64,000 nt of DNA from Pseudomonas mendocina. GTDB lineage: Bacteria; Pseudomonadota; Gammaproteobacteria; Pseudomonadales; Pseudomonadaceae. Where the stretch lies: contig CP148074.1 in NCBI GenBank assembly GCA_037482215.1, forward strand, positions 1,426,001 through 1,490,000. Direction: 5' to 3'. Each line of letters begins with the position of its first letter. The stretch's first letter is position 1. The notes beneath the pieces were generated by a model. The model did not search any database, was not told where the DNA came from, and saw nothing but the letters and a program-made list of their open reading frames with translations. Shown piece by piece: positions 39,846 to 47,965 of this stretch. Made by a program: the position numbers and the translations under genes.

Positions 39846-40661
39846 TCAGTTGATGTCCCGAATCGGTTTGCGTCCTGTAAACGCTGAAGGCGGCATGCCA
39901 AACTGGCGCTTGAACGCTGAGGTGTAAGCACTGTGGCTATCGTACCCACTTGCCATTGCAGCCGCGGTGATATGAGCACCTTGTGTCAGAAGCGTTAATG
40001 AGGACATCAGCCGGAGGCGTTGGCGCCACTTTCCGAACGTCACCCCTGTACTTTTGATGAAGCGGCGATGGAAGGTTTTCTCTCCTAGCGCGAGTTTATC
40101 TGCCCATTGTGCTGCGGTTTCATCCCGGCCTGGATCGGCCATTAGGGCATCGCAGAGTGCCCTTAACTTCTCATCTCGAGGCCAAGGGAGATGCAGTGGC
40201 AGCGCTTGTGTCGCGCGAAGTTCCTCAATCAGCAACTCGCCCAGTAAGTGGGTCATGTGCGGAGTCATTGCAGGATGATTCGAAGATGTCAGCCTAATGA
40301 TGAGTTCTCGCATGAGGTCGCTTACTTGCACAACGCAATCTGCTTCGGGGAGCGCTCTACTTGCTTCGATGCTTACGAACAATCCATGTGCCTGTAGCGC
40401 TACAGGAACAATTAGACGATGGGGTACCCCAGGTCTTAGCCAAACGGCTGAGGTAGGTGGCACAAGCCAGTGATCAGTCTCAGTCTCTACACGAAGTAAG
40501 CCACGATTCGAATAAATCAGATGCCCTCCATCATGGTGGTGCATCGGTACGATATGGCCTTGTGGATAGCTGACCGCTACGCCGCTTACGGCCACTGAAT
40601 GATGATTCAACCGTTCCAGATCAAGTGCATGGCCACCGTCCAGCGGTGCGTGGAAGCCCAT
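39846..40661 (-). CDS. AraC-family transcriptional regulator with cupin sensor
   Basis: 271 residues. N-terminal cupin-like domain with the His-rich VPMHHHDGGHLIYS and VWLRPGVPHRLIVP (about residues 35-95); C-terminal AraC double HTH with WADKLALGEKTFHRRFIKST and the second helix-turn-helix ITAAAMASGYDSHSAYTSAF, ending in FKRQFGMPPSAF. Divergent from leuA. Just upstream of its ATG is a direct repeat with 21-base spacing that suits self-binding. The ligand is unknown; regulators of this type with a HxHxxG-like cupin often control a neighbouring exporter, but none is adjacent, and a link to leucine synthesis is not supported. Confidence 0.9.
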   Translation of the reverse strand: MGFHAPLDGGHALDLERLNHHSVAVSGVAVSYPQGHIVPMHHHDGGHLIYSNRGLLRVETETDHWLVPPTSAVWLRPGVPHRLIVPVALQAHGLFVSIEASRALPEADCVVQVSDLMRELIIRLTSSNHPAMTPHMTHLLGELLIEELRATQALPLHLPWPRDEKLRALCDALMADPGRDETAAQWADKLALGEKTFHRRFIKSTGVTFGKWRQRLRLMSSLTLLTQGAHITAAAMASGYDSHSAYTSAFKRQFGMPPSAFTGRKPIRDIN

Positions 40662-40669
40662 ATGCTTTT

Positions 40670-40701
40670 GTCCGTATTGAGCAAATAAAAGTCCATATTA
40701 A
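40670..40701. promoter_or_regulatory. Direct repeat, candidate AraC-type operator
   Basis: GTCCGTATTGA (40670-40680) and GTCCATATTAA (40691-40701): 9 of 11 bases match, repeat period exactly 21 bases, i.e. two helical turns, as preferred by AraC-family monomers. It lies 8 bases upstream of the AraC-type gene's ATG. GTCCAT (40691) also pairs with ATGGAC (40707-40712) as an inverted repeat. Confidence 0.6.
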
Positions 40702-40727
40702 TTGAGATGGACACATGCTGCGACTCT

Positions 40728-40733
40728 TATAGT
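40728..40733 (+). promoter_or_regulatory. Possible -10 element for the leuA leader
   Basis: TATAGT, 28 bases before the leader-peptide ATG. A -35 at standard spacing is not clear (TTGAGA is 20 bases and TGGACA 14 bases away). Confidence 0.35.
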
Positions 40734-40760
40734 GAGACCGATCCACTACGGAGTTCTGCC

Positions 40761-40862
40761 ATGCGAACGCTTTCTATCCTTTTACCACTGCGACTACGAC
40801 TGATTATCGGTCGGGGTCTGCACGCGTCCGCTCGCGTCATGACTCATCCTGATTTCCCCTGA
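40761..40862 (+). CDS. Leucine-rich leader peptide of leuA
   Basis: 33 codons starting MRTLSILLPLRLRLIIGRGL and ending at TGA 40860-40862, with GGAG a few bases before the ATG. Six of residues 4-14 are Leu (positions 4, 7, 8, 10, 12, 14), with codons CTT, CTT, TTA, CTG, CTA, CTG that include rare ones (TTA, CTA). It lies 63 bases upstream of leuA and overlaps the hairpins described below, the standard layout for attenuation by the cognate amino acid. Confidence 0.85.
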   Translation: MRTLSILLPLRLRLIIGRGLHASARVMTHPDFP

Positions 40863-40905
40863 CCCCGACCATAGTCAGCATCGCCGCTAGGGGAGTCAGG
40901 TTTCA
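40809..40905 (+). promoter_or_regulatory. leuA transcription attenuator (antiterminator and terminator arms)
   Basis: GGTCGGGGTC (40809-40818, inside the leader peptide gene) is perfectly complementary to GACCCCGACC (40861-40870). The alternative stem pairs CCTGAC-CCC (40858-40866) with GGGG-A-GTCAGG (40890-40900, one bulged A), followed by the T-rich TTTCATTT. The two structures share 40861-40866 and exclude each other. Stalling at the Leu codons would free the upstream arm, form the antiterminator and allow leuA transcription. Confidence 0.78.
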
Positions 40906-40925
40906 TTTGTTGTGGAGTTCCTATC

Positions 40926-42611
40926 ATGCTGACTGATCCCTCTCAAAAGTATCGCCATTTCGACACTATCGACCTTCCAGACCGTCAATGGCCCGGCCGA
41001 ATCCAAAGAGTCCCTCCGACTTGGTGCAGTGTGGATATGCGCGATGGCAACCAGGCGCTGATCGAGCCAATGAACCCCGAACGTAAGCGCCGCTTCTTTG
41101 ATCTGCTGGTGCAGATAGGCTTCAAGCAGATCGAGGTGGGATTTCCTGCTGCTTCGCAAACCGACTTCGACTATCTCCGTGATTTGATTACGAGCGGCGC
41201 TATCCCCGAAGACGTCACGATCCAAGTAATGACGCAAGCCCGCACATCACTCATTGAGCGGACATTCGAAGCGCTCCAAGGTGCGCCTCGCGCTATTGTT
41301 CATGTCTACAACGCAACAGCCCCTGTTTTTCGAGAGGTTGTGTTCGGAGCTGATCGGGCGGGTTGTATCGAGATCGCCACGAAAGCGACGCGCGAGATCA
41401 AAGCACTTATGCAGAAGAATCCGCAGACGCAATGGACTTATCAGTACTCGCCTGAGACGTTTTGTTTTACCGAGCCTGATTTCGGTTTGGAAATCTGTGA
41501 GGCTGTAATTGACGCTTTCGCGCCTACGCCTGAAAACAAGATGATCCTCAACTTGCCGACAACCGTGGAAGTAGCCACTGCTAATGTTTTTGCAGATCAC
41601 ATCGAGTGGTTTTGTAGGCATATCAGCAACCGTGACAGCGTGATCATCAGTGTGCATCCACATAATGATCGAGGAACAGGCGTATCCACCGCCGAGTTGG
41701 CCTGTTTGGCTGGTGCGGAGCGGGTCGAAGGTACTTTGTTCGGGAATGGCGAGCGAACGGGGAATGTCGATATTCTGACTTTGGCGATGAACCTCTATAC
41801 CAGCGGAATTAGCCCTGGTCTTGATTTTTCGAATATCAGCCACGTCCAGCGTGAGGTTGAGTACTGCAATCAATTGCCGACACACCCACGTCATCCCTAT
41901 GCAGGGGAATTAGTGTTTACTGCGTTTTCTGGGTCACACCAAGATGCGATCAAGAAGGGATTTGCTCATCGCCAGAAGCATCCAGAAGGTTTCTGGCAGA
42001 TACCTTATTTGCCTATAGATCCGGCGGATGTGGGACGCAGCTATGAGGCGGTGATTCGGGTAAACAGCCAGTCTGGCAAAGGTGGTATCGCGTATTTGTT
42101 GGAGCAGCAAGGGATCGTTTTACCTCGTCGTCTCCAGATCGAATTCAGCAATCTGATCCAACAAATAGCTGACACAACGGGGCTTGAAATCACCCCCAAC
42201 ATGATCATGGAAAGCTTTACTGAGCACTACTTAACGCGTGGCAAACCCTACGCGTTGTCAGGGGCTAGTGTTATTAACGGTGCATACGGCACTAAGGTGG
42301 ATGCGACATTGCTCCTCGGCCACAGCCAAGTTGCCCTTTCAGGGAGGGGCAATGGACCGCTCGAGGCCATTACCAGCGCGTTCGCTCATCACGGACTAAA
42401 ATTCGATATCGCTGACTATCACGAGCATGCAGTTGGTAAGGGGGCCAGTGCTGAAGCGATGGCGTACGTTGAAATCCAAATCAATGGCCAATTGCAGTTC
42501 GGTGCAGGTAGAAGCAGAAACGTTCTCGATGCATCACTTGATGCCGTTGTCAGCGCGGTTTGCTGTGCAACACGAAAAGGGCTACTTCCTCAAATGCCGG
42601 AGGTGTCTTAA
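40926..42611 (+). CDS. leuA: 2-isopropylmalate synthase
   Basis: Condenses acetyl-CoA with 2-oxoisovalerate, the first committed step of leucine synthesis. 561 residues, the long LeuA type used by pseudomonads. Catalytic-barrel motifs: SVDMRDGNQALIEPM, SVHPHNDRGTGVSTAEL with the metal His residues, and LFGNGERTGNVDILTLAM. The C-terminal LeuA regulatory domain (about 430-555) carries feedback inhibition by leucine. GGAG precedes ATG at 40926. Expression is probably controlled by the leader attenuator directly upstream. A strong bidirectional terminator follows. Confidence 0.97.
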   Translation: MLTDPSQKYRHFDTIDLPDRQWPGRIQRVPPTWCSVDMRDGNQALIEPMNPERKRRFFDLLVQIGFKQIEVGFPAASQTDFDYLRDLITSGAIPEDVTIQVMTQARTSLIERTFEALQGAPRAIVHVYNATAPVFREVVFGADRAGCIEIATKATREIKALMQKNPQTQWTYQYSPETFCFTEPDFGLEICEAVIDAFAPTPENKMILNLPTTVEVATANVFADHIEWFCRHISNRDSVIISVHPHNDRGTGVSTAELACLAGAERVEGTLFGNGERTGNVDILTLAMNLYTSGISPGLDFSNISHVQREVEYCNQLPTHPRHPYAGELVFTAFSGSHQDAIKKGFAHRQKHPEGFWQIPYLPIDPADVGRSYEAVIRVNSQSGKGGIAYLLEQQGIVLPRRLQIEFSNLIQQIADTTGLEITPNMIMESFTEHYLTRGKPYALSGASVINGAYGTKVDATLLLGHSQVALSGRGNGPLEAITSAFAHHGLKFDIADYHEHAVGKGASAEAMAYVEIQINGQLQFGAGRSRNVLDASLDAVVSAVCCATRKGLLPQMPEVS

Positions 42612-42649
42612 GTCTTTGAGCCGCTCATTTTGGTGACGATTCAATTAGC

Positions 42650-42680
42650 ACAAAGCCCCGCTATTTAGCGGGGCTTTGTG
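42650..42680 (+). terminator. Bidirectional terminator between leuA and the pyrophosphatase gene
   Basis: ACAAAGCCCCGCTA, loop TTT, TAGCGGGGCTTTGT: a 14-bp perfect stem whose arms contain A- and T-rich ends. Confidence 0.93.
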
Positions 42681-42695
42681 TACATGTGCGTTAAA

Positions 42696-43301
42696 TCAGT
42701 TGTTCTTCTTATAATTGTCCAGCGCCGTCTGAATCAGTTTCTTCGCCTCAGCGGCATTACCAAACCCATTCAGCTCAACTTTCTTGCGGCCTTCCGGCAG
42801 ATTTTTGTAAACCTTGAAAAAGGCTTCGATGCGTTGGCGTTCGATGGCTGGGAGGTCGTTTATGTCCTGGATGTTGTCGTAGGTCGGGTCGATATCGCTG
42901 CTGGGTACGCCGATGATTTTTTCATCGTGCTCACCGCCGTCGATCATCTTCAGATAGCCGATGGGGCGGAATTTGATCATGACGCCAGGGTGCAGGCTTT
43001 CGCGGGTCAGGACCAGGCCGTCGAGCGGGTCGTTGTCACCGGCGAGGGTGCGCGGCAGGGAGCCGTAGTTGGCGGGGTAGACAACAGGCATGGACTGGAA
43101 GCGGTCGACAAAAACCAGGCCTTCTTCATTGATTTCGTATTTGGTGAAGCTGCCTGCCGGAATTTCCACAGCCATGTGAACGTCATTCGGCGCATTCTTC
43201 GCCTGTTCAGCTTGGAACGGATGCACAATAGATTTCTCTGCCATGGCGACGCCGCTACCGAGCATGAGTGCGACACCTAAAGCGAGCAGGGACTTTTGCA
43301 T
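42696..43301 (-). CDS. Exported inorganic pyrophosphatase (family I)
   Basis: 201 residues. Begins with a Sec signal peptide, MQKSLLALGVALMLGSGVA with cleavage after AMA (about residue 21), unusual for a family I soluble PPase, which is normally cytoplasmic. Catalytic residues are present: FVDRFQSMPVVYPANYG and LAGDNDPLDGLVLT (the DxDPxD signature), then IGVPSSDIDPTYDNI. AAGGAG lies just before ATG at 43301, confirming the start; the longer frame to 43445 would bury the signal. The role would be hydrolysis of PPi in the periplasm. A cytoplasmic ppa is expected elsewhere in the genome. Confidence 0.9.
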   Translation of the reverse strand: MQKSLLALGVALMLGSGVAMAEKSIVHPFQAEQAKNAPNDVHMAVEIPAGSFTKYEINEEGLVFVDRFQSMPVVYPANYGSLPRTLAGDNDPLDGLVLTRESLHPGVMIKFRPIGYLKMIDGGEHDEKIIGVPSSDIDPTYDNIQDINDLPAIERQRIEAFFKVYKNLPEGRKKVELNGFGNAAEAKKLIQTALDNYKKNN

Positions 43302-43416
43302 GATGACTCCTTGGTGAGTGCTTTTGCGATTAAGTTGGCACGCGTATCTTGCTGGGTGATTGTTAGAGATATATTTCAGCGCCATGCAGGCGTGATTTTG
43401 AGGGTGGGGTAAGCCT

Positions 43417-44544
43417 GTGCCGCTGATATCAGTTGATTCACTCAATACCCTTACGGCGGCTGAGTGGGATGGTCTGTGTGCCAGCCCACAGCCTTTTTTG
43501 CGTCATGCCTTTCTGACGGCGCTGGAGGACAGTGGCAGTGTGGGCGGACGCAGTGGCTGGCAGGTCGCTCATGCCCTGTGGCAGGACGACAGCGGCCGCA
43601 CGCTGGCGGCCATGCCGGGCTATGTGAAGAGTCATTCCTACGGCGAGTATGTGTTCGATCACGGTTGGGCGGATGCCTGTCGCCGGGCGGGGATTGCCTA
43701 TTACCCGAAGTTGCTCGGGGCGATTCCGTTTTCGCCGGTGACGGGGGCGCGGCTGGTGGGTGATCCGGTGGCGGCCAGTCAGTTGCTGGATGCGCTCTCA
43801 GCCAGCCTGCCGCAGCGCGAACTCAGTAGTCTGCATATCAATTTCACCACGCCTGCGGAGGCTGATTTATTGGCTGGGCGTGAGGGCTGGTTGCAGCGGT
43901 TGGGCTGTCAGTTTCACTGGCGTAATCGCGGTTACCGGGACTTTCAGGATTTCCTCGATACCTTGAGTTCGCGCAAGCGCAAGCAAATGCGCAAAGAGCG
44001 CGAGTCGGTGGCGGGGCAGGGCATTAGTTTTGATTGGCGCGAAGGGCACCAGTTGACGGAGGCAGAGTGGGATTTCGTCTACCTGTGTTATGCCAACACC
44101 TACCATGTGCGTGGCCGTTCGCCCTATCTGACGAGGGCGTTTTTCAGCCTGCTGACAGAGCGCATGCCGGAGATGATCCGGGTGGTGTTTGCCGTGCAGG
44201 GCGGCAGGCCGGTGGCGATGGCGTTTAGTCTGCTCGGCGGAGATAGCCTTTATGGGCGCTATTGGGGCTGTTTGGATGAGTTTGACCGGTTGCACTTTGA
44301 GACCTGTTTTTATCAGGGCATGGAGTATGCGATCAGCCAAGACGTAAAGCGTTTTGATGCCGGTGCGCAGGGCGAACACAAGTTGATTCGGGGCTTTGAG
44401 CCAGTGCTGACGGAGTCCTGGCATTACCTTTGCCATCCGGGGTTGCGGGCTGCGGTGGCGGAGTTTTTACGGGAAGAGCAGGCGGGGGTGCGGCATTACG
44501 CGGAGCAAGCCCGGGAGTTGTTGCCGTATCGCAGTGAAGAGTAG
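43417..44544 (+). CDS. GNAT/FemAB-like acyltransferase (DUF482)
   Basis: 375 residues. The N-terminal part reads LTAAEWDGLCASPQPFLRHA, with further family motifs YVFDHGWADA and IPFSPVTGARLV; the middle has the basic SSRKRKQMRKERESV and the C-terminal GNAT-like fold RVVFAVQGGRPVAMAFSLL, YGRYWGCLDEFDRLHFETCF and FDAGAQGEHKLIRGFEP. This is the pattern of DUF482 ('peptidogalycan biosynthesis protein'), whose substrate is not established. The start is GTG at 43417 with a weak GAGGGTGGGG upstream. No signal peptide. It is followed by a REP element. Confidence 0.87.
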   Translation: MPLISVDSLNTLTAAEWDGLCASPQPFLRHAFLTALEDSGSVGGRSGWQVAHALWQDDSGRTLAAMPGYVKSHSYGEYVFDHGWADACRRAGIAYYPKLLGAIPFSPVTGARLVGDPVAASQLLDALSASLPQRELSSLHINFTTPAEADLLAGREGWLQRLGCQFHWRNRGYRDFQDFLDTLSSRKRKQMRKERESVAGQGISFDWREGHQLTEAEWDFVYLCYANTYHVRGRSPYLTRAFFSLLTERMPEMIRVVFAVQGGRPVAMAFSLLGGDSLYGRYWGCLDEFDRLHFETCFYQGMEYAISQDVKRFDAGAQGEHKLIRGFEPVLTESWHYLCHPGLRAAVAEFLREEQAGVRHYAEQARELLPYRSEE

Positions 44545-44551
44545 ACAGCTT

Positions 44552-44658
44552 TTCGTGGCTAAAGCCACTCCCACAGAGGCTGTGCGTTTGTGGGAGTGGC
44601 TTTAGCCACGAATGGGGTTGGGGGTTGAGGTGGGTTCGCGGTTGAAGCCACTCCTACA
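44552..44658. repeat. REP-type inverted repeat (REPIN-like) plus third half-copy
   Basis: A perfect 24-bp inverted repeat: left arm 44552-44575 begins TTCGTGGCTAAAGCC, right arm 44589-44612 is its exact reverse complement, separated by 13 bases. A third degenerate copy in left-arm orientation is at 44635-44658 (TTCGCGGTTGAAGCC start). The core CTCCCACA / TGTGGGAG with GGCTTTAGCC matches the common Pseudomonas REP family. It lies between convergent genes and may also act as a 3' stabiliser. Confidence 0.85.
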
Positions 44659-44668
44659 GGTATTCTGT

Positions 44669-46501
44669 TTAATCGATCCCGACAAACCCTCCGGTCTGGT
44701 GTTGCCACAGGCGCGCATAGAGGCCGCCGCGTTCGATCAGTTCGGCGTGGGTGCCGGTCTCGATGATGCGGCCTTGATCCATCACTACCAACCGGTCCAT
44801 GCGGGCGATGGTGGAAAGGCGGTGGGCGATGGCGATAACGGTTTTGCCCTGCATCAGGGTGTCGAGGTTGTCCTGAATCGCCGCTTCAATCTCCGAGTCC
44901 AGTGCTGAGGTTGCTTCGTCCATGATCAGGATTGGTGCGTTCTTCAGCAGTGCGCGGGCGATGGCGATACGTTGCCGCTGACCGCCAGAAAGTTTCACGC
45001 CACGCTCACCCACGGTGGCGTCATAACCAATACCGCCCTGACCGTCATCCAATTGCGGAATGAAACTGTCGGCGCTGGCTTTACGCACGGCAGCGAGCAT
45101 CTCTTCTTCGCTGGCATCCGGTTTGCCGTAGAACAGGTTTTCGCGGATGGAACGGTGAAGCAGGGCTGTGTCTTGGGTGATCATGCCGATCTGTGCGCGC
45201 AGGCTGTCTTGGGTGACATCGGCTATGTTCTGGCCGTCGATCAAGATGGCGCCGTCTTGAAGGTCGTACAGGCGCAGCAGCAGGCTGACCAGGGTGGATT
45301 TACCCGCACCGGAGGGGCCGACCAAGCCGATCTTTTCGCCCGGTTTTATCTCTAGGCTCAGGCCGCTGAGTACGCCGCGCTCTTTGCCGTAGTGGAAGTG
45401 AATGTTGTCGAAGCGGATGGCGCCTTGCTCAAGTTGCAGCGTCTTGGCGTCAGGCTTATCCACCACGAGACGTGGCTGGGCGATGGTCTTCATGCCGTCT
45501 TGCACGGAGCCGACGTTGTCGAAGATGCCGTTGACCACCCACATGATCCATTCGGCCATGTTGTTCAGGCGGATCACCAGTCCGAGTGCCAGCACAATCG
45601 CGCCTGCAGAGATCAGGTCACCACTCCACAGCCACAGTGCCAGTGCGCCTGTCCCGACAATCAGCAGGCCGTTCAGGCTGGTGATGAGAAAGTCCATCAG
45701 GGTAATGGTGCGCGCTTGCAGACGGAACTTGTGCACCAGCTCGCCCATGGCCTCGCCAGCGTACTGCTCTTCAAACTGGGTGTGGGCAAAGAGTTTGAGG
45801 GTGGTGATGTTGCTGTAACTGTCGACCACGCGGCCCATGAGTTTTGAGCGCGCTTCTGAGGCTGCTGCTGAGCGGTTTTTCAGGCGCGGCACGAAGTAGC
45901 TGAGCAGAGCGGTGTAGAGGATGATCCAGCTGATCAGGGGGATCATCAGGCGTGGGTCAGCAGAGGCGAACAAGTAGAGCGCGCTGCCGGTGTAGACCAC
46001 GATAAACCACAGTGCATCGACCACCTGCATGGTGGATTCACGAAGTGATTGGCCGGTTTGCAATACGCGCTGAGCGACACGCCCGGCAAAGTCGTTCTGG
46101 AAGAAGTTCAGGCTTTGCTTGAGCACGTAGCGGTGGTGCTGCCAGCGGATCATGTTGGTCAGGCCGGGGTTAAAGGCTTGGTGTGTCAGCAGGTCATGAA
46201 TGCCGAACACAACAGGGCGAATGACCAGCGCGAGCAGCAGCATGCCGATCAATTCGGTCTGGTATTTGCTGAAGAATTCGCTGCTGGGCGTGGCCTGGAT
46301 CATGTCGATCAGCCTGCCAAGGTAACTGAACAGCAAAACTTCGATAAAGGCGGCGAAGAAGCCAAGCACCAGCACGGCGATCATCAGGGGCCAGATCTGG
46401 CGAAGGTAGTGGGCGTAGAAGGCGATTATGCCGGAGGGAGGTTCGACGTCCGGGCTGGGTTTGAAGACGTCGATCAGTCTTTCGAAGTAGCGGAATAACA
46501 T
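44669..46501 (-). CDS. ABC exporter (fused permease and ATPase)
   Basis: 610 residues, a half-transporter that should act as a dimer. N-terminal six-TM domain about residues 20-330 (LRQIWPLMIAVLVLGFFAAF; QHHRYVLKQSLNFFQNDFAG), then the nucleotide-binding domain: Walker A GLVGPSGAGKSTLVSLLLRL, Q-loop IGMITQDTALL, signature VKLSGGQRQRIAIARAL, Walker B LIMDEATSALDSE, H-loop IAIAHRLSTIA. Family: MsbA/MdlB-like multidrug or lipid exporters; the substrate cannot be told. It lies downstream of ppiA on the same strand, with a hairpin between. Confidence 0.92.
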   Translation of the reverse strand: MLFRYFERLIDVFKPSPDVEPPSGIIAFYAHYLRQIWPLMIAVLVLGFFAAFIEVLLFSYLGRLIDMIQATPSSEFFSKYQTELIGMLLLALVIRPVVFGIHDLLTHQAFNPGLTNMIRWQHHRYVLKQSLNFFQNDFAGRVAQRVLQTGQSLRESTMQVVDALWFIVVYTGSALYLFASADPRLMIPLISWIILYTALLSYFVPRLKNRSAAASEARSKLMGRVVDSYSNITTLKLFAHTQFEEQYAGEAMGELVHKFRLQARTITLMDFLITSLNGLLIVGTGALALWLWSGDLISAGAIVLALGLVIRLNNMAEWIMWVVNGIFDNVGSVQDGMKTIAQPRLVVDKPDAKTLQLEQGAIRFDNIHFHYGKERGVLSGLSLEIKPGEKIGLVGPSGAGKSTLVSLLLRLYDLQDGAILIDGQNIADVTQDSLRAQIGMITQDTALLHRSIRENLFYGKPDASEEEMLAAVRKASADSFIPQLDDGQGGIGYDATVGERGVKLSGGQRQRIAIARALLKNAPILIMDEATSALDSEIEAAIQDNLDTLMQGKTVIAIAHRLSTIARMDRLVVMDQGRIIETGTHAELIERGGLYARLWQHQTGGFVGID

Positions 46502-46521
46502 GGTCAGGCATCCTGCCTAAA

Positions 46522-46547
46522 GGGCTGTTGCCGCGTGGCAACAGCCC
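46522..46547 (-). terminator. Perfect 11-bp hairpin between ppiA and the ABC exporter gene
   Basis: GGGCTGTTGCC, loop GCGT, GGCAACAGCCC; read on the minus strand it is followed by TTTAGG. It may partly terminate ppiA transcripts. Confidence 0.6.
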
Positions 46548-46591
46548 GGATCAGCGCGTCGCTGTCTGCCGGGGTGAACCGGCAGGGTGGA

Positions 46592-47146
46592 TCAGAGACG
46601 CTTGGCGGTTTCGATCAGTACAGGTTGGGTCGGGACGTTCTGGTGCATGCCTCGGTTACCGGTTGGTGCTTGAGCGATTTTGTCCACAACATCCATGCCC
46701 TTGGTCACTTTGCCGAATACGGCGTAACCGAAGTCACGGGCGCCGTGGTCAAGGAAGGCGTTGTCGTTGTGGTTGATAAAAAACTGGCTGGTGGCGGAGT
46801 CTTTAGCTTGGGTGCGGGCCATCGCCAGGGTGCCACGTACGTTGTGCAGGCCGTTGTCGGCTTCGTTTTTGATCGGGGCTTGGGTGTCTTTCTGCTTCAT
46901 GTTCGCATCAAAGCCGCCACCCTGGATCATGAAGCCTGGGATCACGCGATGGAACTGCGTGCCGTTGTAGAAGCCGCTATCCACGTAGCTGAGGAAGTTA
47001 GCGGTGCTGATCGGGGCCTTTTCCTGATTCAGTTCGATCTCGATGTCACCGGCAGTGGTGGTCAGCAGTACTTTGGGGTTTTCTGCGGCCATCAGGCTAC
47101 CGGCCAGCAGCATGGAGCAGGCGGCGAGGGTCAGTTGCTTCAGCAT
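46592..47146 (-). CDS. ppiA: Periplasmic peptidyl-prolyl cis-trans isomerase (cyclophilin)
   Basis: 184 residues. Signal peptide [20 protein letters not shown], then a compact bacterial cyclophilin: [37 protein letters not shown] (catalytic Arg and Phe), [16 protein letters not shown] and [19 protein letters not shown]. It assists folding in the periplasm by isomerising X-Pro bonds. Spaced only 4 bases from the upstream alpha/beta hydrolase gene (47151), it is probably part of a LysR-hydrolase-ppiA run. Confidence 0.94.
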   Translation of the reverse strand: MLKQLTLAACSMLLAGSLMAAENPKVLLTTTAGDIEIELNQEKAPISTANFLSYVDSGFYNGTQFHRVIPGFMIQGGGFDANMKQKDTQAPIKNEADNGLHNVRGTLAMARTQAKDSATSQFFINHNDNAFLDHGARDFGYAVFGKVTKGMDVVDKIAQAPTGNRGMHQNVPTQPVLIETAKRL

Positions 47147-47150
47147 CGTT

Positions 47151-47963
47151 TTAGTCCTTATCGGCAGAGTTTGCAGTTTGTTCGACTTCTTGGAGGAAGG
47201 CTAACAGGCTGCGGTTAAAGTGTTCAGGTTGATCCAGCGGCGTGGCGTGACGCGAGTCTTCGATGACCAGCAGCTGTGCATGTTTCATTTCACTCACATA
47301 GTTTTGTTTCAGTGAAACAGGGCTGTAGTCGTGTTCGGCTGCGACCACCAGCGTGGGACAGGTAATTTGCCCCAGCCGTTCCCGCACGCTCCAGCCTATG
47401 ATCGCATCCAGGCTGGAGAGATAGGCGCGCTTGTCGTTTTGCGGCCAGCGTTCTTCCATCTTTTGACGCAGTAGGGCTTGTTCTTGTTTGGGAAACAGCA
47501 ATTTTCCCAGCGCCTTAGCCAGTGTATCTAAGCTCAGCACTCGCGCCAGTATCCAGCGTTTGGCTATCTCCAGGCGGTCCCTCCAATTTCGGCCGCGGAC
47601 CTCTGGCAGACTATTGATGACACACAGGCTCTTGAGCAGCTCTGGGTGGTCAACAGCCAACTGAAAACCAATCATGCCGCCCATGGATATCCCCACCAGA
47701 TGCACAGGCGGTAGTTGCAGGTGCTGGATAAGTGCTGCTGTGTCATCGGCAAAACCTTTGATGCTGTAACGCTCGCGGGGTTTGGAGGATTGTCCATGGC
47801 CACGCACATCAAAGGCTATTACCCGGAAGTACTGGGCGAGCACGGGGATTTGCAACTCCCAGTCACGGGTGCTTGAACCTAGACCATGCACCAGCAGAAG
47901 CGGTGCACCCTGGCCGTGCTCTTCATAGTAAAGATTGCAGCCATTGTGGGAGAAGGTGGCCAT
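47151..47963 (-). CDS. Alpha/beta hydrolase
   Basis: 270 residues. Oxyanion motif [14 protein letters not shown], nucleophile elbow [15 protein letters not shown] (Ser), an acid at [11 protein letters not shown] and the catalytic His in [16 protein letters not shown], i.e. a complete triad. Substrate unknown; the sequence is in the style of BioH/enol-lactonase-type esterases, and specificity is not predictable. ATG at 47963 sits immediately after the LysR stop (TGAGCATG), so the two are translationally coupled and the LysR protein may control this gene. Confidence 0.85.
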   Translation of the reverse strand: MATFSHNGCNLYYEEHGQGAPLLLVHGLGSSTRDWELQIPVLAQYFRVIAFDVRGHGQSSKPRERYSIKGFADDTAALIQHLQLPPVHLVGISMGGMIGFQLAVDHPELLKSLCVINSLPEVRGRNWRDRLEIAKRWILARVLSLDTLAKALGKLLFPKQEQALLRQKMEERWPQNDKRAYLSSLDAIIGWSVRERLGQITCPTLVVAAEHDYSPVSLKQNYVSEMKHAQLLVIEDSRHATPLDQPEHFNRSLLAFLQEVEQTANSADKD

Positions 47964-47965
47964 GC

